A DNA stretch of 64,000 nucleotides from NCBI GenBank assembly GCA_026388185.1, contig JAPLKG010000010.1, positions 62,001-126,000 of the forward strand. The letters run 5' to 3'. The notes below the pieces were generated by a model that saw only the letters and a list, made by a program, of their open reading frames with translations, searched no databases and was not told where the DNA came from. This DNA is from Candidatus Eisenbacteria bacterium. GTDB taxonomy: Bacteria; Eisenbacteria; RBG-16-71-46; JAFGJU01. Below, piece by piece: positions 35,958-43,837 of this stretch. A program made the position numbers and the translations under genes. Positions within the stretch are counted from its first letter, which is position 1, and every line of letters starts with the position of its first letter.

Positions 35958-37751
35958 ATGAGAATGAAAACAATTCTTACCCACATGATAGCTCTGGCGC
36001 TTTGTCTGACCGCTTCCGTTCCGCTCTGGGCGGCAGGAAATCCTGAACCGTCGGGAGGCTGGAGAGCCCTCGGGGAGAAGCGATACGCTGACGCTTTGAA
36101 AGAGGCGGACAACGTCTTGAGCAAGAAACCCAAAGACACAGGAGCGCACTGGTTGGCCGCAGAGGTCACCCTGGCTCAGAAGGACACCGCGGCCTCGATC
36201 ACGCATTGGCGTGGGGTGCTGGAATCTGATCCGATCCATCCTCAAGCCATGATGCGCCTCGTTGAGCTGCTCTTCGCAAGGGCGGACACCGTAGGCGTGC
36301 AGAAGATCTTGGACACTGCCCGGCAGAAGAAGCCCGGTCTGGCCCAGCAGACAAAACGTGATCAGGCTGCGTCCTCTTACTCGAGACTGGCCTCTTCGGC
36401 TCGCTCAACAGAACAGCAGACAAAACCCGACGTGGCGGCATTTGCTTACTGTCAGGGGCTTCTGTTTCAGGCGCGCGGACAACAGGCCGATGCAATGGTG
36501 GAATTCTCGCGGGCGATAGAGAACGATCCTGGGCAGCCTCGTTTCTACGTTGCCTTTGCTCGATTGTATGAGGAAAAGAGAGTACTTCCTCTGGCCAGGG
36601 AGAATTTTCTGACTGCCCTGGCTCTCGATTCCACCGACGCGTCGGTGCATTATGGACTGGCGAGCGTCCTGATGGACATGAAGCAATACAGCGAAGCGCT
36701 GGCGCAGTTTAAGAAGGCGCGTGATATAGATCCAGAATTCCCGAACGTGAGCTACCAGATCGGCAAACTGTATTTCTACGCCGAGAAATATGAGCAGGCC
36801 CTGCAGGAACTACAGGTGGCATTGCAGACGGCCAAAGAAGACAATTTCTTCCTTTTCAGCATATACGGTCAGACACTGCGCGCCCTCAGGAAGGCGGAGG
36901 AAGCGCAAGTATACCTTGAGAAGGCCTACGGCCTGAAACCGACCGAGCTCTCTACCGCGCGGTCGCTGGCGGCCAACAGTTTTGATCTGAGAAAATATGA
37001 TCGCGCCGTGGAAGTACTGAAGGTCATTACGGAGCCGCCGAAGGCAGAACCGACGGACTACGCCCTGCTGGGAGAATCATACTACAACATGGCGGTGAGG
37101 GGCGTGGACGCTCAGGCGCTTTACGATTCCGCGGCCGTCTATCTGAAAAAAGGATACGAGCTGGTACCGGCAAACAACCGTCTGGCTTACCTTCTAGGAA
37201 TGACTTATTTTAACTCGGATCGGTACGACTCGGCGATTGTTTACTTCGACAAGAAGATTCAGGCGGACTCCACGTCCTCGGCGGCATACTTCTACATGGG
37301 ATACTGCTACTTGAAAAAGGAAATGTACCGGGACGCAGTCGCCAACCTGCGGCGAGCCAACGAATTGGATCCCACCAGGGCGTCCGTTCACACGATGCTG
37401 GCGCAGACTCTGATTTTTGCGGATTCGACCAAGGCAGCCAAGCTGGAATTCCAGGCCGCCGTTGAATTGGATCCTGCGCAGGGTGACGCCTACGGCGGGC
37501 TCGGCTTCCTCTTTCTTAAAGAGGAGAATTGGTCCAGTGCCGCGGCCAATCTGAAACGTGCCACTGAGTTGCAGCCCACCAACGCCAATTACTGGCTGGC
37601 GTACGGACAGGCTTCTTACTATATGGAGGATTACGGCACGGCGGAACGAGCTTTTCGTAGCGCCCTGCAGTACGATCCCAACAACAAGGATGCGCGCACA
37701 GGACTGGAGACGATCGGAAAAGTTAGAGCAAGAAAAAAGCAATTGCAGTGA
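35958..37751 (+). CDS. Periplasmic TPR protein of the Exb/Ton operon
   Basis: A 597-residue protein with a signal peptide (cleavage after SVPLWA) and roughly 13-15 tetratricopeptide repeats filling the rest, e.g. YSEALAQFKKARDIDPEFPN, YRDAVANLRRANELDPTRAS and WSSAAANLKRATELQPTNAN. It probably scaffolds protein contacts in the periplasm. The ATG at 35958 follows AGGATC; MRM gives a second start at 35964. It precedes exbB by 95 nt and is likely part of the same transcript. A TPR gene beside ExbB/ExbD/TonB is common in FCB-type bacteria. Confidence 0.88.
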   Translation: MRMKTILTHMIALALCLTASVPLWAAGNPEPSGGWRALGEKRYADALKEADNVLSKKPKDTGAHWLAAEVTLAQKDTAASITHWRGVLESDPIHPQAMMRLVELLFARADTVGVQKILDTARQKKPGLAQQTKRDQAASSYSRLASSARSTEQQTKPDVAAFAYCQGLLFQARGQQADAMVEFSRAIENDPGQPRFYVAFARLYEEKRVLPLARENFLTALALDSTDASVHYGLASVLMDMKQYSEALAQFKKARDIDPEFPNVSYQIGKLYFYAEKYEQALQELQVALQTAKEDNFFLFSIYGQTLRALRKAEEAQVYLEKAYGLKPTELSTARSLAANSFDLRKYDRAVEVLKVITEPPKAEPTDYALLGESYYNMAVRGVDAQALYDSAAVYLKKGYELVPANNRLAYLLGMTYFNSDRYDSAIVYFDKKIQADSTSSAAYFYMGYCYLKKEMYRDAVANLRRANELDPTRASVHTMLAQTLIFADSTKAAKLEFQAAVELDPAQGDAYGGLGFLFLKEENWSSAAANLKRATELQPTNANYWLAYGQASYYMEDYGTAERAFRSALQYDPNNKDARTGLETIGKVRARKKQLQ

Positions 37752-37846
37752 GGACGCAAAGGAGGGGATTACAGGAACTCAGTCTACAAAAACAATAACA
37801 GCATTGCGAGTGTATCTGCTACAATAGGAACGCACAGGAGGGAAAC

Positions 37847-38575
37847 ATGAAACTTAAGGAGTCGTTGTTCACCGTTTTCTTGCTTGTGATCACCCTCGTA
37901 GTAGCGGTGGTCGTCTACAAGTTCTTCCTGCCGGACTTCATCAGAAAGGGTGGTCCCCTGGTAGTTCTCTTGATAGCCATCACTCTCATGCTAATCACTT
38001 ACATCGTCGAGCGTATTTTGACTCTGAAGAAAGCGCGCGGCAGCGCTCCGATCCCCGATTTCTACCGCAGCTTTATCATGGCGGTCAACGAAGGCAAGTT
38101 TGAGGATGCCGCGACGATTTGCGACAAGCAACGCGGTTCGGCCGCGGCCGTTCTGAAGGCGGGCGTGGAGGCCTATCTACGCGGTGTCAAGATGAAGCTC
38201 ACCGGCGACAAGAGATTGGCTGAGACGCAGCGCTCTATTGAGGAAGCGCGTCTCCTTGAGATCCCCTTCCTCGAGAGAAACCTCTTCGCTCTATCCACGA
38301 TCGCTTCGATTGCGACCATGATCGGGTTGCTGGGAACGGTGATCGGCATGATCCGTTGCTTCGCTGCCATGGCTCATCAGGGATCGCCTGACGCCATTCA
38401 GCTCGCCGTGGGTATTTCCGAAGCCCTGATCAATACGGCCGGCGGGCTCTTTGCGGCGATTTTGGGCATCGTTGCCTACAACATCTTCGTCAACCTGGTG
38501 GACAGCTTCAACTATTCCGTTGACGAAGGCGCCTTCATGTTTATGGAAATTCTCAAGGAGAAGGAGGCACAGTAA
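37847..38575 (+). CDS. exbB: ExbB/TolQ/MotA proton channel protein
   Basis: A 242-residue inner membrane protein with two N-terminal helices, a cytoplasmic region and the family core: ALSTIASIATMIGLLGTVIGMI and IQLAVGISEALINTAGGLFAAI, the two helices that form the proton path. GGAGGGAAAC directly precedes the ATG. With the two ExbD proteins and TonB it converts proton motive force into outer-membrane transport energy. Confidence 0.93.
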   Translation: MKLKESLFTVFLLVITLVVAVVVYKFFLPDFIRKGGPLVVLLIAITLMLITYIVERILTLKKARGSAPIPDFYRSFIMAVNEGKFEDAATICDKQRGSAAAVLKAGVEAYLRGVKMKLTGDKRLAETQRSIEEARLLEIPFLERNLFALSTIASIATMIGLLGTVIGMIRCFAAMAHQGSPDAIQLAVGISEALINTAGGLFAAILGIVAYNIFVNLVDSFNYSVDEGAFMFMEILKEKEAQ

Positions 38576-38578
38576 GCC

Positions 38579-39052
38579 GTGGCACGCCCGACAAAAAAAC
38601 GTCTGGGCGTCAAGATCGACATGACGCCCATGGTGGACGTGGCCTTTCTTCTGCTGATCTTCTTCATGTCCACCACACAATTCAAGCCGCCCGAGAATGT
38701 GCAGATAAATCTACCCGGCTCGCATTCGAACTTGAAGCTTCCCGAGTCGGATATTCTGATCGTTTCTGTATCCAAGGACAACAAGATCAACATGAGCTTG
38801 GGGGCTCCGAGATTGGATCAGCAGATAGGATTCATGAAACCAAACGAGGAAGGCGCGTTGCGATCCGTGGATTTCCAGCCGGATCAACTCGGCGACAAGA
38901 TCATGCAGGCGCGTCTCGAAAATCTGAGAATCCGGCTGATACTCAAGGCTGACAAAGACGCTGAATACGGCTACGTTGAGGACGTCATGGGGATTCTGCA
39001 AAAGCTCAACATGAACCGCTTCAACATAGTCACAGAACTAGAGAAGGATTAA
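38579..39052 (+). CDS. exbD: ExbD/TolR biopolymer transport protein, first copy
   Basis: A 157-residue protein: a short basic N-terminus, KIDMTPMVDVAFLLLIFFM (single helix with the proton-carrying Asp in VDVAF), then a periplasmic domain. The GTG start at 38579 is 3 nt after the exbB stop and coupled to it; GGAGG lies upstream inside exbB. Confidence 0.93.
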   Translation: MARPTKKRLGVKIDMTPMVDVAFLLLIFFMSTTQFKPPENVQINLPGSHSNLKLPESDILIVSVSKDNKINMSLGAPRLDQQIGFMKPNEEGALRSVDFQPDQLGDKIMQARLENLRIRLILKADKDAEYGYVEDVMGILQKLNMNRFNIVTELEKD

Positions 39053-39053
39053 A

Positions 39054-39557
39054 ATGGGCGCTGTAGATACCCCTTCAGGATCGTCGCGAGGTGGAGGTGG
39101 CAAGAAGAAGAAAGGGCGAGTTGCCATTCGCATCGACATGACGCCTATGGTGGACGTGGCATTCCTGCTGCTCATATTCTTCATGGTGACGACGGTTTTC
39201 CGTCTGCCTCAGGCAATGGAGATCAACCTGCCGCCGGAGGCGGCCGGTGAAGCCGAAGTGAACGAAAGGAATCTGCTCTACTTGCGCGTGGCTCCACCGG
39301 ATTCGTTGTGGTTCAATGTGGGCTTTGACAAACCCCAGACGACGTCTTGGGACGAGCTTCGCGGCATTTTGGATGAACGGAAAGCCGCGAGCGGCGACAA
39401 GTTGACCATCGTCGCAAAGATCAGCAGAAAGGCCAAGTACGCCACCATGGTGAATCTGCTGGACGAATTCAACGTGGCCAAGACGACTCGATTCTCGATA
39501 CTGAGATTCGACGCGTCGGATGACTCCTTGCTGGGACTCAAGGGTCAAGGTCTCTAG
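39054..39557 (+). CDS. exbD: ExbD/TolR biopolymer transport protein, second copy
   Basis: A 167-residue paralogue with a Gly/Lys-rich N-terminus and RIDMTPMVDVAFLLLIFFM, keeping the membrane Asp. It starts 1 nt after the first exbD stop. Two tandem ExbD genes are usual in FCB-type Ton operons and may form a hetero-dimer. Confidence 0.93.
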   Translation: MGAVDTPSGSSRGGGGKKKKGRVAIRIDMTPMVDVAFLLLIFFMVTTVFRLPQAMEINLPPEAAGEAEVNERNLLYLRVAPPDSLWFNVGFDKPQTTSWDELRGILDERKAASGDKLTIVAKISRKAKYATMVNLLDEFNVAKTTRFSILRFDASDDSLLGLKGQGL

Positions 39558-39597
39558 GCTGTAAATACCGCGTATCGGTCCCTAAAAAGGTATAACA

Positions 39598-40350
39598 ATG
39601 AGCACAGCAGCTTCTTTCACAATGCCAAACGAGGGCCACATAGGCGGCTTCGCCATAAGGCGTTTCATCCAGAAATTCATGCTGATAGGCCTGGCGATTT
39701 CCGTGGGTGTTCATGTTGTTGCCGTCAGTAGTTATTACATCACCCTCTATATAGAAAACCGGAAAGTCCCCCCGCCGTCGCACGTGATTTATCTTGATCC
39801 GTCGAACCTGGGTCAACCACCAACGTTGAGCGGAGAGGAACTCGCTCCGTCGCTGAGAATCGCACAGCCCAAGTTGGCTGCGGCTGCGATTCCCAAACCC
39901 GTGGCAGCGGAGGTCGCGCCCGAGGAGCCGCAGATTCAGTCACAGGAAGAGCTCTCGAAGATGCTGAACGCGCGCGTGGATTCGCTGGCGAGACTTGGAG
40001 CGGGGGAGAACATTCAAATCAGGGGCGAAATCCCCAACGAGAACGAGATCCCCGGTTCTGACGTCTTCATTGCCTTCGAGCAACCGCCGCAACTTGTGAA
40101 GCGAGTGCAGCCTGTTTATCCGGAAATGGCCCGGCAAGCTGCCGTTGGCGGGAAAGTCATAGTTCAATTCTACGTTGACAAGAAAGGCGACGTGAAACAG
40201 GCCAAGATAATCAAGGCCGATCCCAAGGGACTGGGTTTTGAAGAGGCGGCAACTGAGGCCGTCATGAAGTGGAAGTTCACACCCGCGTTGCAGCGAGAAA
40301 CCCCCGTCGGGGTCTGGGTGGCGCAGACGATTTCATTCACGGTCGAATAG
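39598..40350 (+). CDS. tonB: TonB-family energy transducer
   Basis: A 250-residue protein with a cytoplasmic basic N-terminus, one helix (LIGLAISVGVHVVAVSSYYI; the expected S-x3-H pattern is present as SVGVHV), a Pro-rich periplasmic linker and a C-terminal TonB domain. The domain shows RVQPVYPEMARQAAVGGKVI, VKQAKIIKADPKGLGFEEAA and AVMKWKFTPALQ. It ends the operon and is followed by a strong palindromic terminator. Confidence 0.93.
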   Translation: MSTAASFTMPNEGHIGGFAIRRFIQKFMLIGLAISVGVHVVAVSSYYITLYIENRKVPPPSHVIYLDPSNLGQPPTLSGEELAPSLRIAQPKLAAAAIPKPVAAEVAPEEPQIQSQEELSKMLNARVDSLARLGAGENIQIRGEIPNENEIPGSDVFIAFEQPPQLVKRVQPVYPEMARQAAVGGKVIVQFYVDKKGDVKQAKIIKADPKGLGFEEAATEAVMKWKFTPALQRETPVGVWVAQTISFTVE

Positions 40351-40370
40351 TGCGAGTCGTGGACTAGCCT

Positions 40371-40408
40371 AGTGGTGGACGCGAACCAGGTTCGCGTCCA
40401 CCACTTTT
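40371..40408 (+). terminator. Near-perfect palindromic intrinsic terminator
   Basis: Arms AGTGGTGGACGCGAACC (40371-40387) and GGTTCGCGTCCACCACT (40389-40405) are exact reverse complements around one base, followed by TTTT. It lies 21 nt after tonB. Its symmetry would also help stop any - strand transcript coming from the gene at 40499. Confidence 0.9.
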
Positions 40409-40498
40409 CGCTTTCAAAGTTGATCCGCCTTCGAAGTCGAACTGCCCTCAAGGCCGTTTCACCTACCGTGCCGCGTTTGCGTATCCGTCTAACGTGAC

Positions 40499-40927
40499 CT
40501 ATTTCTCGGCAGCGCTGCCGACCTTCACATCTCGTAAAGCGTCGGCGATGACGTACATCCTCTCGTTGTTGCCAGCCGGGTCGAGGGGGGTAATGTAGAA
40601 GCCCTTGCGATCCTTGCTGTAGCCAAGGCTGAATCCTCTGATCACCTCTCCGTCAGAGAATTCCAATCTGATCTTCAACCCTCGAAGGGCAGTACAATCC
40701 ACTTCTTCGAATCTCTTCTTTTCGACGTACTCTTTTCTACCTTCAAATGATTTGACGAAGAAGACTGCTTTGAGATCACTACACTTGATTTCGTGGACAA
40801 CGCCTCCCTGGTCTACAAGGTGAAATGTTTCTGCCACTGGTTTGAAATCGTGAGTGTATCCCTTGAGCAATTTTCCGCCCTTAAAACGAGCAAATATACG
40901 GTTTCGTCCGGCCTTGGATTCTTCCAA
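40499..40927 (-). CDS. Conserved hypothetical protein, two related beta-type halves
   Basis: A 142-residue soluble protein starting at TTG 40927, with a GAGGAAAGGAC purine run upstream. Two halves look alike: ARFKGGKLLKGYTHDFKP-V-F-L and LEFSDGEVIRGFSLGYSKDRKGFYITPLDP. The F-x-D/G-G-x-x-x-x-G-[FY] pattern with a later F-[YH]-[IL] is seen in uncharacterised proteins of delta- and FCB-type bacteria, sometimes beside PilZ proteins. I cannot assign a function. It is isolated between the Ton terminator and the P-type ATPase. Confidence 0.6.
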   Translation of the reverse strand: MEESKAGRNRIFARFKGGKLLKGYTHDFKPVAETFHLVDQGGVVHEIKCSDLKAVFFVKSFEGRKEYVEKKRFEEVDCTALRGLKIRLEFSDGEVIRGFSLGYSKDRKGFYITPLDPAGNNERMYVIADALRDVKVGSAAEK

Positions 40928-41058
40928 TGGATCTACGTCCTTTCCTCACAAGAGTTGACAAGTCTCTGGCCACAGCCGATCGGCTTCGCCCCGATTCTAA
41001 AATCCCATCACTGCCGATGCAAGCGTTTCTTGCCGCATTGCAACCTGAAGGCTCATGC

Positions 41059-43671
41059 TCACGCCGCCTTGCGCCGCGTTGCGAGCTTCACCATTTCGAA
41101 CCACAGGACGCAGACCGACCCGGCCCCAAGGCTGAGGATGAGATCCGTCGCGTGGAGCGGTGCGAAGTGAAAGAGTCGTTGCGCGAACGGGACCAAAAGA
41201 ACCGCCGCGAGGAAGGCGCATGCACCGAGCACCACCCATCGCAGCGCCGGGTTGGGGACACGTAGCACCGCAAAGATGGATTTTGTCCAAGATCGGTTTA
41301 CGAGAATGATAACGATAAAGGCCACGACCAGGGTTGCAAACGTCAGCGCGCGGGCGGCCTCGGCGGAATGGTCGGCGCGAGCGAGCAGGAAGATGCCCAG
41401 GCAGACCACAAGAACGCTGAGCCCCTGCATCACCGCGACTCCGATCGTCCGCGTCGAGAAGAGCCGCTCATCAGGGCTCCGGGGCGGCCGCTGCATCACG
41501 TTGGCCTCGGCATCCTCGGCCTCGAAGATGAGGGAGCACGAGGGGTCGATGATCAGCTCCAGGAACACGATGTGGACCGGCAACAGGAGGAGCGGCCAGT
41601 CGGCGAAGAAAACCGGAATCATCGACAGGCCCGCAATGGGCACATGCACCGCCAGGATGAAAGCGATGGCCTTCTTGATGTTGTCGAAGATGCGCCGTCC
41701 GAGACGAATGGCCGCGACGATGGACGAAAAGTCATCATCCAGCAGCACGAGTGACGCGGACTCGCGAGCCACGTCCGTTCCGCGACCGCCCATGGCGATA
41801 CCGATGTGCGCTGCCTTCAGCGCCGGGGCGTCGTTGACCCCGTCGCCGGTCATGGCGACAATCTCCCTGTTTGCCTTGAGAGCGTTGACGATGCGCAGCT
41901 TCTGCTCGGGAACAACCCGAGCAAAGACCTGCACGTCCCGAATCCGTTGTGCCAGATCCTCGTTAGACATCAGGTCGAGCTCGGGCCCGGAGATCACCGT
42001 CTCACAGTTCGCAAGCCCCGCCTGGCGGGCGATGCTCTGGGCGGTCACGGGATAGTCACCCGTGATCATCACAACGCGAACTCCGGCGGCCTGGCACTCA
42101 GCGACCGCGGCCGGCACGGTTGGCCGCAGCGGGTCCTCGAACCCCAGCAAGCCAACGAGCTCGAGCGAAAGGTCGTGATGCTCATCGGGGAGGCTTCCCT
42201 GGCACGTGACTCCTCGCGCGACGCCAAGAACTCGAAGGCCCTGGGACGCCAGGGTCGCCACGTCCCGCGACAGCGATTCGCGTTGCGCCGGAGTCAGATG
42301 GCAGAGATCCGCGATGGCCTCGGGCGCGCCCTTCGCCGCCGCCACCACCTCGTCGCCGTTCCCGGTGCACCAGGCGTGACTCACCGCCAGCAGACCGGGC
42401 GTCAGCGGGTATTCGCGTGTCAGCGACCAACCCGAATGCAGGTGCTCCGTGTCCTTGATTAGCCTGTCTCCTGCCACGTGCAGCGCCCGCTCCATCGGAT
42501 CGAAGGGGTCGCGCTTGCTCGCCAGAATCGCGTTCTCGAGGAGGCCGTGCATTTCCTCCGGGAGCCCGCCACGGAGCGTCGCGAGGTCGATGACGCTGCC
42601 GGACACCGCGAGCTTGCGCAGGGTCATCTGGTTCTGCGTGAGGGTGCCCGTCGTGTCGACGCAGAGGACCGTCGCGGCCCCAAGCGTCTCGACCGCCGGC
42701 ATCCGCCGCGTGAGCACGTTGCTTCGGGAGATCCGCCACGCGCCCAGCGCCAGAAAGACCGTCAGCACGACCGGGAACTCCTCGGGGAGCGTGGCCATGG
42801 CCATCGCAATGCCGGCGAGGAAACCCTGCTTCCAGACGTCGGCACCGCCTCCGCGCGTGAACGCGAAGGCCAGCACCACGAGAGCGCAGGCCATGAGCCC
42901 CACAATGGCGAAGGTGCGGACCAGGCGCCGTGTCTCCTTCTGCAGAAGGGTCGGCTCTGGCTCGACCTGCTCCAGCGCCTTGCCGATCCTGCCGAGCTCT
43001 GAACGCAGGCCTGTCGCCAAAATCTCAGCAATGCCCTGTCCGGCGGTGACCAGGGTTCCGGAAAACACCGAGGGCAGATCGTCGCCGCCTGGCCTGTCGA
43101 GTGCCCGGGCTTCGACCGACGGGACCTTCCTGACCGGAACGGACTCTCCCGTCAGGAGCGACTCATCCGTCGAAAGATTGATGCCTCGTCGCAGGAGACC
43201 ATCCGCGGGGACGCGGTCGCCCTCGCAAAGGATAACGAGATCGCCCCTCACCACTTCGCGCCCTGCAATGCGCCGATGCATGCCGTCACGAATGACGAGG
43301 GCCCGAGGGCTCGACAGATCTCGCAGTGCCTCCAGTGCTCGTTCCGTGCGCCGCTCCTGGATGATGGTGATGGCCATTACAACGAACACGAAGCCCAGGA
43401 GCATTAGGGCGTCGGCCAGCTCGCCCATGAAGAGGTACAAGCCCCCCGCAGCGACGAGCATGAGAAACATGGGTTCACGACCGACCTCGAGGCCGATGGT
43501 CAACAGGCTCCGTTTTTTCTGCACCGGAAGCTCGTTCGGCCCCTCCTGCCGCAACCGCGCGTAGGCGCCGTCTTCGCTGAGCCCGAGAAGCCCGCCCAGA
43601 TCCAGAACGGTGTTGGTGACCCGCGTCTTCTTCGCGGGCACGTCGCTCGTGTTGTCATGTGGCTTGCTCAC
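41059..43671 (-). CDS. P-type cation-transporting ATPase with DTTGT phosphorylation motif
   Basis: An 870-residue P2-like ATPase. It has an N-terminal cation-ATPase domain, an actuator TGES loop (LLTGESVPV), helix 4 with LPEEFPVVL, the phosphorylation site at Asp339, an MITGDYPVTAQ hinge, and MTGDGVNDAPALKAAHIGIAMG. The invariant DKTGT reads CVDTTGTLT: Lys is Thr (Asp codon 42655-42657). GTG 43671 is chosen because GGAGG lies immediately upstream; the frame is open to 43734. By eye the gene is clearly more GC-rich than its neighbours, suggesting transfer. Ion specificity is not evident, though the sequence is closest in style to Ca2+/Mn2+ pumps. Confidence 0.88.
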   Translation of the reverse strand: MSKPHDNTSDVPAKKTRVTNTVLDLGGLLGLSEDGAYARLRQEGPNELPVQKKRSLLTIGLEVGREPMFLMLVAAGGLYLFMGELADALMLLGFVFVVMAITIIQERRTERALEALRDLSSPRALVIRDGMHRRIAGREVVRGDLVILCEGDRVPADGLLRRGINLSTDESLLTGESVPVRKVPSVEARALDRPGGDDLPSVFSGTLVTAGQGIAEILATGLRSELGRIGKALEQVEPEPTLLQKETRRLVRTFAIVGLMACALVVLAFAFTRGGGADVWKQGFLAGIAMAMATLPEEFPVVLTVFLALGAWRISRSNVLTRRMPAVETLGAATVLCVDTTGTLTQNQMTLRKLAVSGSVIDLATLRGGLPEEMHGLLENAILASKRDPFDPMERALHVAGDRLIKDTEHLHSGWSLTREYPLTPGLLAVSHAWCTGNGDEVVAAAKGAPEAIADLCHLTPAQRESLSRDVATLASQGLRVLGVARGVTCQGSLPDEHHDLSLELVGLLGFEDPLRPTVPAAVAECQAAGVRVVMITGDYPVTAQSIARQAGLANCETVISGPELDLMSNEDLAQRIRDVQVFARVVPEQKLRIVNALKANREIVAMTGDGVNDAPALKAAHIGIAMGGRGTDVARESASLVLLDDDFSSIVAAIRLGRRIFDNIKKAIAFILAVHVPIAGLSMIPVFFADWPLLLLPVHIVFLELIIDPSCSLIFEAEDAEANVMQRPPRSPDERLFSTRTIGVAVMQGLSVLVVCLGIFLLARADHSAEAARALTFATLVVAFIVIILVNRSWTKSIFAVLRVPNPALRWVVLGACAFLAAVLLVPFAQRLFHFAPLHATDLILSLGAGSVCVLWFEMVKLATRRKAA

Positions 43672-43801
43672 GATTCCTCCGGGAAAGGCCAACCGAACTG
43701 GGCGGTTGGCGCACAAGGTATTCTGAATGAACATTCAGATTTTGTCTACTCACATTCGGACTGGCGCCCATGACAGATCAGTGTTATGCCGGCCGACCTC
43801 C

Positions 43802-43830
43802 TTGAGGAAACCTACAGGATGTGATATAAT
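43802..43830 (+). promoter_or_regulatory. Extended -10 promoter abutting the start codon
   Basis: TTGAGG (43802-43807), a 17-nt spacer and TATAAT (43825-43830) with TGA directly before it (extended -10). The predicted transcription start is at or next to the GTG at 43838, so the mRNA would be leaderless. Confidence 0.65.
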
Positions 43831-43837
43831 TTCTGTT

